Shown: positions 42,412 through 52,500 of the stretch, piece by piece
Position numbering within the stretch: position 1 is the first letter of the stretch
How the letters are laid out: each line of letters begins with the position of its first letter
Program-made: the position numbers and the translations under genes
Origin: Chrysomallon squamiferum
Taxonomy: Eukaryota; Mollusca; Gastropoda; Neomphalida; Peltospiridae
Direction: 5' to 3'
NCBI GenBank assembly: GCA_012295275.1
Contig: CM022666.1
Location: 7,920,765 to 7,973,264, forward strand
DNA length: 52,500 nt
Notes under the pieces: model-generated
Databases searched by the model: none
Told to the model about the DNA's origin: nothing
The model's input: only the letters and a program-made list of their open reading frames with translations

Positions 42412-42470
42412 TAATTAATAATAATTAAACCAGAGTAATGTATAAATTTTGTTTCCGTATAGGGTTGTTG

Positions 42471-42473
<3 letters not shown>

Positions 42474-42559
<86 letters not shown>
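42474..42559. repeat. (GA)n microsatellite
   Basis: About 86 bp of pure GA in the 3' flank of the transporter gene. A second GA run lies 400 bp further on. Confidence 0.95.
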
Positions 42560-42562
<3 letters not shown>

Positions 42563-42954
42563 ATTATTTAAAACTTTAAATTTTGTTGTAGGCTATGGAT
42601 GTTATTTCCAAGCTGTCGTTGTTATTTTATTTAATGCTATTATAAATATATAACTATATTCATGTCATATCCACACTATGCATTCTTATGCCGCACTTTT
42701 CAGCTGAATACAATACATTTAGATATTATCCTTTCAGTCTTTTTTTTTTTTTTTTTTTTTTAAATTAAAAATGTATATATCATTTCAGTAACCTAGATTC
42801 TTGCATAGCTGTTAAACCAAGCGGTAGTGTGAACGACCTTTATAATGTCATTATAAATGCAGTCTTGTTATACGACTTTTCTCGTGACGTCGAGATTTGC
42901 CACAGCATGATATTTTCTGTTTTTGTAAATATTCTGAGCTTGAAAACTGTTTGA

Positions 42955-43056
<102 letters not shown>

Positions 43057-43231
43057 AATAAATAAAATGTCTTTCATTTTCGTAATTTACATTTTTTATT
43101 TGAAAATAAATCGCTTTTTCTAATACGTTTTTCTTCAGTGGTGTTTTATTTTTTTTTTAAAATTAATGTAATACTAAGATATAAGTATTTCCAAGTTAAT
43201 TTTTCAAGGATAATAATAATAATTTATATAA

Positions 43232-43307
<76 letters not shown>

Positions 43308-43642
43308 AAAATGTAGTACATATATAACCATAAGCAGTGTACTTTTTCAGTAATATGTCACTATATTTGTTTCACTTAGATGGAACATTTTTGCGTATAC
43401 ACCGGTTATGGCGACAGTACGCCTCGGTTAAGGTTGGAAACCTGGGTTGATTCGACATGTGAGTTTGTATTGTTTTATATGACCTTCTTATATCCGTATC
43501 AGCAGTAAAATACTGAATAAAACCTCTAAGAAGAGGCAGACCTAAACTGCAAGATTACATACCAACAACAACAACAATAAATGAATAATAAATATAGAGG
43601 AGGCGTATTTCGGTCACCCTCAAACCCGATCCTGCGTTATTA

Positions 43643-43928
43643 CAGGCGGAGGATCCCGTATCCAAAATGCTTGGGATCAGAAATATTCCGGTTTAGCAAT
43701 TTTTCAGATTCTGGAGTACAAGAAGATAGCCCTAAATAAGTTAAAATAATTATGATCAAAATATAAACACAAAACTCATTGATATTTTGTATCAGTATTG
43801 TTAAGAGAGTCTACAGTCATTTTACGTAATATGTTTTATAAATTTTTGCATAAAATAACGTTTGTGAACGCAGCATCTATCACAATATTCGAAAGGTTTC
43901 CAATACAGAATAACGGATTCTCAGTCTG
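43643..43928. mobile_element. Short Tigger/pogo-like MITE
   Basis: A 286-bp element with imperfect terminal inverted repeats: CAGGCGGAGGATCC on the left against CAGACTGAGAATCC on the right (reverse complement), preceded by TA as expected for Tc1/mariner/pogo target sites. The right TA is not exact. The interior CCCGTATCCAAAATGCTTGG resembles, from memory, the ends of the vertebrate MER44/Tigger7 type of MITE. There is no coding capacity. Confidence 0.5.
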
Positions 43929-44285
43929 TTTAAGTTATTTGTTTAAAGGGAAGTAACTGGGGCGAAACGAGGTCGTTTGTTGGTATCGCGTTTTGTAGAG
44001 GCAGAATTCTATACTATAGTAAAATGTATTTACTACCTCATACTTTTGAAGTATTTCACTGCAATATAACAACCAAATTAACAACTATCTTCTTATTTTA
44101 ATGGTTTTTTTTTAAATATTTCACTCTTGTGGTAAGTGTGGTATAAACAAACAAACAAACATCTCTCAAAAAGTAGAAAACAAAGAACTTGCAGAATAAA
44201 TTAGGGAACAGGTTGTCAAAAAGGAGTTAATAAATTATTAAAGGAACAAGCAAAAAAACAAATAAAACAATAATATAAAAGAATA

Positions 44286-44569
44286 TTATTTACGCTTTAA
44301 ACCTTTATGAATAATAAAAGCATCCATGGGATCTTCTATTCGAATCCCAACAGTGCCATCCAGAAAGTAATGAAAAAATGGACCTTGGAAACAAAGGTAA
44401 TTTCCTGGCACAACTTGGCTCCAGTGAAAATGTGGAAATGGATTATCATAATCTAAGTAAAACATAACAAAGGTTTCCTGTCCAAAAGAATCCTGGAAAA
44501 ACAAAAAAGGAAAAACAAAATTATTATGATGATGATTATTATTATTATTAAATATATTATTATTATTAC

Positions 44570-44623
<54 letters not shown>

Positions 44624-45315
44624 TTTTATTATTGTAATAAATAGTAATTAGTTCAAAGGATAGTAAATTTTAAGGGACATATTTTGATACATTGATATTT
44701 AGAAAAATAAATATAAAATGAAACTTGTTTTTACTAAATATATAGATAAATAATTATGAAAATGAGAAATAAAGAAATAAGTACATAAATACTTATATAT
44801 GTATAAATAAATAAAGACATGTAAATAAGTAAATAAATAAATATGAAAATGTTCATCTGTCATCTAGAAAATAAAACCCATGAAAACAACAAGAAAATAT
44901 ATTTCTTGATCATTTATAATTTACCTCAATGTAAACTGAGTGCCGTTGCTTATAGGGATGTAATTTAGATATCCTTGCCAGAAGAACAGTGGATTCATCT
45001 CGAAGAGGACCAAACATCATTTCATGTGGAAGTTGACCAAGATCTTCAACAATTTTACACAAAAAGAAATGTCTTAAGCATAGAATTCTTGCTTCCTCAA
45101 TTGACATACATGGCTGAGAAGGGCTGAAAAATAATTAAAGTGATGATAGTAACAATATATTATCTTTGTTTAAATCGTTTAAAAATATTTAGTATACCTC
45201 TTGGCTTTCAGACAATTCTTTACTAATAATAAAGTATTCCATTAATATTACAAGCACGGATATTGATAATTCTGTTCAGTTTATATATTTATTTGGAAAT
45301 GAAAACAGTTCATCC

Positions 45316-45368
<53 letters not shown>

Positions 45369-46279
45369 GAGACTAAAAAGAATGAAAGGTTACAAAGTCT
45401 TTTATCATTGAATCATCAGAAACCTAATTCTAACTGATTTCAAAATTAAAATGTATTGATATGGTAGGCTCAGTCTGTATAACATCATTAAAAATAAAAA
45501 ATATCTAATTACATATTCTGCATTTCCTCTTCAGTTCTTATTCCCATCATGTTCATTAAATGTTGTATCTCGGGAATACTTCCTCTCTTGGACTTAGCTT
45601 CTTCTTTTTCTCTTTCCTTAAATCCTTTTGTTTTGATGCTGCTATCTATGTTGGAGCATTTGTTCTTGTGTTCTGGCCAGTTCTCCTTCTGGCATTCTCT
45701 AGAACAGTAGAACACACTCCTGCATCTGCTGCAACTCTTCATTTCAGGAAGATTCAACCTGCAGTTCTGACATTCATGACCTTTGCCACCGTTGACCTCG
45801 GAGGAACCCAAACTAGCTGCTGCACCACAAGGGATTGACCCAGGGTCACCAGACTCTGAAGCAGTAGCAGAAGATAATTTTCTCGAAGATTCTTTTTCAT
45901 CTTTAGTCAACTTCTCACACACCTTTTGATGCATTTTCCAATCTTTTTGTTGACAATCTTTTGTGCAGTATTCCACCATTTTGCAAAAATGGCAGACTTT
46001 ACCTGATCCTTGTTTAATTACCTTATTGCAGGAAGGACAACACTGTTCAACTTGAGAAGATGATTTAGAGTTACCTGAGCTTTCTTCACTGGAATTTTTC
46101 CCTGTTTTAATTTCAACAGGACCTCTTCCAGTTTGTTTCTGGATCTTTTTACATTGGTCTTTGTGAGAGGCCCAGTGTTTTCTTTGACAGTCTTTTGAGC
46201 AGTACACAGCCACATGACAGGCAGAGCATGTCAGGGGTTTTGTCTGCTGTTTAGAACAAAATGAACAGGAAGCAGGCAT
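44286..46279 (-). CDS. Protein with three MYND zinc fingers and a conserved C-terminal region
   Basis: Three exons on the minus strand: 46279-45513, 45123-44925, 44492-44286; 390 residues. The junctions are clean (AT|GTAATT to TTTTTCAG; GAG|GTAAAT to TTTTTCCAG), and phases 2 and 0 join without error. MYND fingers span residues 5-43, 81-121 and 170-208, each with the CxxC...CxxC...YCxxxCQxxxW..H...C pattern; MYND fingers bind Pro-rich peptides. Low-complexity Ser/Lys linkers separate them. The C-terminal part (from SIEEARILCLRHFF to DPMDAFIIHKG) is rich in aromatic residues and predicted globular; I cannot name the domain. There is no SET domain, so it is not an SMYD methyltransferase. Possible roles are protein-interaction scaffolding or chromatin-linked regulation. 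Confidence 0.85.
44541..44633. repeat. (ATT)n microsatellite in intron 2 of the MYND gene
   Basis: ATT triplets of about 90 bp between exons 2 and 3. The Asn-rich frame continuing from exon 3 is intronic. Confidence 0.93.
45174..45369 (+). repeat. Dispersed repeat family B, copy 1, with (AAT)n tail
   Basis: About 148 bp, with core AATAAAGTATTCCATTAATA and ACAAGCACGGATA, ending in TTCATCCATATAATAAT and then a pure AAT run. The same sequence recurs at 52206-52349. It lies in intron 1 of the MYND coding region. Confidence 0.75.
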
Positions 46280-46545
46280 CTCTGATTGAAGGAATTTCTT
46301 GACAATTCTGTAATTAATGCATTTAAAATCATTGATAAGCAGGCATCTTTGTTAAAACAGAAGTACTTGAAAATTCCATAATTAACACATTTTTATTTTA
46401 AAGTAGGCATCTTTGTTTAAAAGAAAATTCTTTAATGTTCTGTAATTAGCAAATTTAAAACTTAAAGCAGACATCTTGGATTAGAAGGAATTTCTTTAAA
46501 ATTCTGTAATAAATGAATTTAAAATCAGTGAAAATGGACATTTTG
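46270..46545 (-). repeat. Tandem repeat of about 65 bp carrying the start-codon context of the MYND gene
   Basis: Five units. On the minus strand each contains an ATG in the same setting (AGATGCCTGC-like), at CAT positions 46277-46279, 46344-46346, 46408-46410, 46472-46474 and 46539-46541; spacing 64-67 bp. The first is the inferred initiator. Units 2 and 3 open five-codon frames (MPAYQ and MPTLK followed by stops). Confidence 0.8.
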
Positions 46546-46821
46546 CTTTAAATTAATGGGTCATTTAGGGAGAACAGATAAAATTCAAAAAATATAGAAA
46601 ATATATACAGGTATTCTAATAAATTATCATCAGTTATTTAAAGTGGAATGCACAGCAAGTAATGGGCATCTACTGTTAACATACCTTGACAAGGGGTCTT
46701 GGAATTGTACACAAAAGAATAAGGTGGACTGAGTACCTGTGGTTTGGGTATAATCTTGATGAGAGAAGAAATTCTATAGCTTACTTTTAACTATCAGCAT
46801 TAAGAAATACTTCACACTCAC

Positions 46822-46920
46822 CTTTTCACAGAGAAGAAAAACACACATATCTGCCACTTTATATTTGTTATACGCCAGTGATTTGGTGAGACTCAAGGCT
46901 CCAGTGAGGTGGTAGATTAT
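46822..46920 (-). other. Candidate non-coding first exon of the MYND gene
   Basis: On the minus strand a strong donor, GAAAAG|GTGAGTG, lies at 46822/46821. The initiator exon has a usable acceptor just before its ATG (TTCCTTCAATCAG|AGATG). Joining them would give a 5' UTR exon and put the tandem repeat in the intron. The upstream limit of the exon is unknown and the end given is approximate. Inference from splice sites only. Confidence 0.3.
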
Positions 46921-48543
46921 GTTATGTAGTGAATTTTATCCTAAATCTAGTTTATCTTGAGACAGCTTGCAGCATGTAATGGTTTTGCTTAAATAAAATG
47001 TAATTAAATATAGGCCAGAAATATAATAAATTAATAAATAATAAATACAAATAATGAAATAAATTAATAACAATAATATTAATAAATAATAATAATGATG
47101 ATAATAATAATAATAATAATAATATATAATAATAATAAATTATTATTATTATTAATATTAATTTATTAATTAATTAATTAAATAATAAAATATATATTTG
47201 TACAAAAAACAAAGAAAAAAAATCAACAAGAGTGACACTGTATAGAGAGGTATTATATTTAGTAAAATGTCCAATAAATTTAATCTGTTGTAAAAGTCGT
47301 AATAGTAAATTACATTAACTTAGATAATGTTTTTCAGAAAACTCAACATATGATTACTGTTATTATTTCAGATTCAGTATATCGACCCAAAATGTTTCAG
47401 CTAAACAAAAATAAAGAGGATATAATTACGCCATTTCATATGAAAATCTATCTGATGTATATTTGCACGTTCACCAGAAATCATATACCGGTCTACATAT
47501 ATTTTCAAATAATAATAATAATAAATTAATAAATAAATAAATATGTAAAAATGGCGAACTGACAGGGTGATAACAAGTATAGATTTAAGCGGTGTGTGCT
47601 TGCAACAACAGTCTTAAACTTTGTTAAATAAAAATAAAATAACATAAGAATAAAACCCATACTTTAATTAGCTTTACCAGTAGCAAGTCTAAAATAGTCA
47701 GGGTTTTCTGTTTAACTTCGAGTTAAATATTTTTGCTACTCAGCAGCTAGTTTAAGAAAAAACTAGTGTAAACTAATATTTGTAAGAGAATACGTCATCT
47801 TCTAACGAATTCCTTTTCCACGAAACGAAAGTAGATTTCTCGGAAATAGAAAATGTAGTCTCGATAAATAAAAGCTTTAACAAAATGATCTCAACTCTCA
47901 TTTTTTCTTTTCGATATATTACAAAACTACTACCGCTATTGTTATTGTTTTGTTGTTGTTGTTAGTATTATTTTATCATCAAAGCTATAATAATAATAAT
48001 AATAATAATAATCATAATAATAATAATAATATGAAATATCCCTGTATTTTCATTTGCAATTATAACTGATAAAAATCTTGGTCAGGGTGACAGAATCATT
48101 TAAAATAAAATATATTTTTAACTATATTTTTATATACATATAATAATTTGTATTTTATTTTTCAAGATACATTTTTTATCTCTCTCTTTACCGTTGATTT
48201 CTTTTAAAGCGGAAACTGTTTTGGTTATAATTCTAAAAAGACAGCCTGCCATCGAAATAGTTTTACCTTTTTCAATATTAGTGTAAGTTTTGAATATTTC
48301 GCACCAAATGGTGATCTTAACACTTAGATTTTATTCTTCTTGTCCGTGCATGCGTCTATGAGTGTGCACAAGTTATCTGTTATTAAATAAGCTACATTTT
48401 GCTTGGTCCTATAAGCGTTCCTAATGTTTATCATTATAGACTGATATGTATCTCTGTTCATTATGACTTATATATACACATATATATTTAATCAGTAGAC
48501 ATTATAATTAAAATCATTATCATCATTATTATTATTACTGTTG

Positions 48544-48596
<53 letters not shown>

Positions 48597-50687
48597 TCTG
48601 CACTGAACTCGTATTTGCCAGTATTCACGTTTTAAAATGTTGTCACAATTCTTCCATCAAAACATTGCTCGTCCAGTATTATTATGTCACCCCCACAAAA
48701 AACAACAAAATGCATTTTAACAATGAAACTATTTATTAACAAATATTATCAGAATATTAGACATCTAAATCATTTAAAAACTATTAATGTAGCAATAAAA
48801 GAATAATAATTTCTGACGTATTAAAGCTTTTCGAAATAATGAGATTTAACATGAAATTATATCTGTAATTTAAAGCATATAGTAGACCAAGGGAGGTGAC
48901 TGAACTGACCAGTTTTCGTAGTAATTACAACTTCGTTTTCTTTTCTTTCATTCTGTATTTTGGGTTACATTTTCCCCTCCGTCTTATTTTTACATTGACC
49001 AACAAATAAGTATATCAAATTCTGACATAAGGCACAATGTACATGAGCACCATACAAATTGAGAGGAAAAAACAAAAACAATAATAAATAAATAAATAAA
49101 ATAAAAAATATAAAATAAAGTAAAACATCTTGATTACAAACTGAATAATTAATTATTGTTGATTTTTATGGATTCTAAAAACGTTCTTCAAAACAGAAGT
49201 ATATTCTTAATTTCAACTATTATGCATTCAGTAATAATAAATAAATAAATAAATATATAAAAATAATATAGTTTTTAATGTTACATCTTTGGTGTCTAGA
49301 ATATTAAGACATTTCGTGTATATTAACTAACAGCTATTGGAATATAGAAATAGCACTATAACATGAAGTAAAAATAATATTATTATTTAAAAAGGACAAT
49401 TTTACACTGGGAAAATGCCGGTGTTATATATTCAATATAAATATTAATAAAAAAAAAAAAAAAAAAAAAAAAAAAACTGTTTAACATGAAAGTAAAATCA
49501 AGGAGAAAAAAGAAAGTAAAAGAAAGTAAAAGTAATTATTCAAAATGAAGAAAAGTAAGATAACAGAGAAACAGAGTTTGCAATATGCAAAATATACAGC
49601 ACTATGATGGAATATGATAAAAACGAAGGAAAAAAGGAAGAAACGAAACGGAAAGTTTATAAAGTTGAAACCTTTTACGTGTTAGCGACCAAAGACAGCA
49701 AAAATAAAGAAACAGAAACAATACAAAGTTAAATGTTAATACTGATCATTAAATTTAACATTTATAAGTAAAATCAAATAGTATAGATATACTGGTGACA
49801 AAGTTAAAAGTACCATAAAGTGGAAACACAAAATATCAACACAAAATAAAAATAACCTGAAAAAATAGACTACAAAAGTATGTATTTAAGCAAAAATAAC
49901 AGTGCACTGGTGAAAAGTTTAAAAATAATAATTATAATAAATAAATAAATAAAAATTACCGGACACATTTAAGAGCCTTAGTAAACAAAATAAATTAATA
50001 AAAATAGTGATAATAACGCAAAGAGACAGAGAGAGGACATAGCTAAAATTTATTAACGATATGGAAACGTTAGTGACACAGATTTGAAAAGAGAACAAGT
50101 TAGAAATATCAAAACGATTGTAAAGATATGTGATTAAATGGCAAATAATTGTCATTTGAAATGAAATTAAACAATAGCTAATGTGATTAAATATTTTAAA
50201 ATATATTTCATAAGAAATCTTACTTTATAAACTACTTCGTTAACAGTTCTTTCTGAAATAATTTTTTAATTATATATATATTTTTTTGTCTTAGTTATTT
50301 TTTAAATTAAAGTTTATCTTTTCTTTCTTCCAATTTTTAATTTTTAATCTTTTTTTTTTTTTTTTTTTTTTTTATACAGTGATCATCATTCTTGTTTATT
50401 TATTAATTTAAATAAATAACTAAACAAAAAAAGAAGAAATAGAAAAATGAAAGAAAGAAAAAATTACACTTTGCATTTAAGATTCATGCCATTACTTCCA
50501 AGAAGCCTTTATAGAACTACCAATGCTCTTAAACCATATATTTTAAATTAAATTAAATTAAATTTCGTTAACTCGCTGGTAGTATGCTCGAGATGACAAC
50601 ATACGACGCCACAGCAAAAACAGAGAAGACGATAAAACCAAATCTGCTTAATTCAAATATGCGAAATTAATCCATAATATTTAATCT
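46921..50687. other. AT-rich intergenic region
   Basis: About 3.7 kb of AT-rich sequence with AAT/AAAT repeats (47030-47200, 47990-48030), an ATT run (48531-48596), poly(A) (49448-49476) and poly(T) (50349-50373). No exon, RNA gene or element could be supported. Confidence 0.55.
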
Positions 50688-50693
50688 TTTATT
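50688..50693 (-). terminator. Poly(A) signal AATAAA of the right-edge gene
   Basis: AATAAA on the minus strand about 61 bases after the stop codon of the right-edge gene. Confidence 0.5.
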
Positions 50694-50753
50694 TTTTGAT
50701 GTTTACGGCAGCACTAAATTTCTCGTTCGATATCGACATTTCCCGCAATGTCG

Positions 50754-52500
50754 TTAACTAACCACATCCGGCCAGTCTTCGAGCCTGATGATGTCGTCAT
50801 ATCCGACGACTCTGGCAGCCATTTCTGACAGGTCGTTTCTTACATACCGCAGTCTCATCAAATAATCTGAGTGAAAGCGCCCGTCTGTATTGTCAATAAA
50901 GCGTTTATAATCCTCCTGCAATTTCTGTAATAAAACGGTAAATAAACTAAAACTAAAACTAAAACTAAAACCAAAATAAAATAAAATAAACGAACAAATT
51001 AACAAACAAAAATACTAAAAAAAATAAAACAAAATAAATGTACTTAAAACATAACGGTATAATATAAGGAAAATAAAATAACATAAAATAAATGCAGTAA
51101 AAAATATTTTAAAATTTACTTATAATTCATGTATATTTAGTTATTGGCTTGAGAATTAATGGTGTCCTTTTGTTTTGTTGGGAAGGTGGAAATCGGCTTC
51201 GATAGCTCTGTGGTTAAGCTAACATTTTAGACTGGTAGAAACACGGATCGTATCCAATGACAGCCATAAACCCATAACTAATTAAAGACTAATAGTTTAC
51301 GACCTATTATTTATTATATTAACACTATTATTTTAAAACAACTTAGGTTCATGGACTGTCTATCCTAGGAATACATGCTTGAACCTATGGCGAAAGGTAA
51401 CAACTTTTTAACTGGCTGACAGACAGTAGATTTTAAATTTAATTTTACCTTGAAATCGGTTTCGATCTTTATTCGACGAACAAGTTCTTTTTTGTAAATG
51501 TCGTGAAGAAAAACGTATCTGTACAACGTAAACAAAGAAATATTTGAAATCATTCATTTACAGTTGCTGGTGTTGCTACTGTCATTATTACATACATTGA
51601 TGTCATCATCGTATTTTTTTTTTTTGTTATTGTCGTTGCTGCTGATGATGTTGTTATTGTTACTGTATCTGTTGTGTTTTTTTTTTTTTTGTATGTGGTT
51701 TTTTACCTCATCATTACTATACCAAAAACATAAGATACAAAATCTTCAGTCAACATGTGCATGTACAAAAAATCTATAGGGAAATGAATACACGAAAATA
51801 AAAATGCACACAAACCAAATTTCATCAAGTACCTTTTTCTTTCTTTATCGATTGCTGCATCGTGTAAAGTCTGCATGGACACCGTTTTGAGTCTCACTTT
51901 TTCTTCACACTCAAGTTTTGCTTTGGTTATCAAGGCAGCTTCCCTTTGTTTATATATTTCCTATCCATGCGAAGAAGACGAAGAAAAAAAAAAATAATAA
52001 AAAAAAAAATGAAAATTAAATTAAAAATATTTAGTGTTATTTATGTGATAAAATAATTTCTATTTTTTCTGTAAAAATAAAAAATATATTGTTTAGTATT
52101 ATTTATGTCATAAAATAATTTTTAAATATATCTGTAAAATGTAACAAGTATACATAAAAAAATATTTCGTAATGACAAATTATAACAAAATAAAATTAAT
52201 AAATAGTTTTAAAATATTTTGTACACGTCTTAGATACTTTTACCATTCTTCACTAATAATAAAGTATTCCATTAATATTACAAGCACGGATAATGATAAT
52301 TCCGTTCTATTTATTTATTTGGAAACGAAATCGGTTCATCCATATAATAATGTAGTAGTAGTAGTAGCAGAAGAAGAATTAATACAATATACACAGTCAA
52401 TAACACACACAGACACACACACACTAAAAACACATTCTTACTTCGGCACCTATCAGCGCTTCTTTGACGGCACTGTCCCTGTCGACGATGTAGTCTTTCC
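50754..52500 (-). CDS. 3' part of an unidentified charged, helical protein (partial, runs off the window)
   Basis: Four exons on the minus strand: 52500-52442 (cut by the edge), 51960-51833, 51518-51449 and 50924-50754. All have GT-AG sites (GAA|GTAAGA, AG|GTACTT, AAG|GTAAAA; acceptors GGATAG, TTGTACAG, TTATTACAG), and phases 0, 2 and 0 join in frame, giving 141 visible residues. The sequence is rich in Lys, Glu and Arg, with predicted continuous helix (EIYKQREAALITKAKLECEE, then KKELVRRIKIETDFKK), probably coiled coil. It ends in a shorter acidic tail, RLEDWPDVVS. I do not recognise the family. The joined frames and absence of stops within exons make it a real gene; its function is not deducible here. 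Confidence 0.72.
51194..51260 (+). repeat. tRNA-derived SINE head (degenerate)
   Basis: TAGCTCTGTGG (51203-51213) resembles a Pol III A box and GGATCGTATCC (51245-51255) a B box, at tRNA-like spacing. It lies in an intron of the right-edge gene. Not a functional tRNA, as the arms do not pair. Confidence 0.4.
52206..52365 (+). repeat. Dispersed repeat family B, copy 2, with (AGT)n tail
   Basis: Matches 45174-45322 for about 145 bp with scattered substitutions. It passes into AGT triplets rather than AAT. Located in an intron of the right-edge gene. Confidence 0.75.

Noticed and set aside
45560-45838. 92-codon plus-strand frame opposite the MYND gene
   Set aside because: Antisense shadow of the Cys-rich MYND exon.
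44286-46279. An SMYD-type histone methyltransferase
   Set aside because: No SET-domain motifs before, between or after the MYND fingers.

Overview
The window is animal nuclear DNA. Its genes are split by GT-AG introns, more than half of it is AT-rich spacer packed with microsatellites ((GA)n, (TA)n, (AAT)n, (ACT)n), and the families present are metazoan: a rhodopsin-class GPCR, a secreted serpin cluster, an SLC16-type monocarboxylate transporter and a multi-MYND protein. The divergent GPCR type (ENY instead of DRY), the serpin expansion and the microsatellite load suggest a lophotrochozoan, most likely a mollusc. That placement is inference; no species can be named from sequence alone.

Layout. 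1-1.2 kb: unassigned. 1.3-2.3 kb (-): an intronless peptide-type GPCR whose start codon lies about ten bases from a 570-bp AAT-rich microsatellite. 2.3-20 kb: gene-poor and repeat-rich, with a possible GPCR C-terminal relic (4.4 kb), a MITE-like element with perfect inverted repeats (7.5-8.2 kb), a tRNA-derived SINE head (9.8 kb) and dispersed repeats that end in microsatellites. 20.2-35.5 kb (+): the main feature, four tandem copies of a 3.1-3.4-kb unit, each carrying one secreted serpin. Each serpin has a 46-nt first exon encoding half of the signal peptide, a phase-1 intron, and a single large second exon. The scaffolds are nearly identical while the reactive-centre loops differ. Copy 3 carries a one-base deletion in an A-run. 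The 3' region of copy 4 is split by a decayed FLYWCH/MULE transposon flanked by a 10-bp target-site duplication. 39.1-42.4 kb (+): a four-exon monocarboxylate-transporter-like gene with a one-base anomaly at one splice junction. 43.6-43.9 kb: a short Tigger/pogo-like MITE. 44.3-46.3 kb (-): a three-exon gene with three MYND fingers, preceded by a tandem repeat that duplicates its start-codon context. 50.7-52.5 kb (-): the 3' end of an unidentified helical, charged protein running off the right edge.

The genes do not form a pathway. The serpin cluster is the only functionally coherent unit: a small family of extracellular protease inhibitors built on one scaffold with different bait loops, which looks like recent duplication with homogenisation plus diversification of target specificity.
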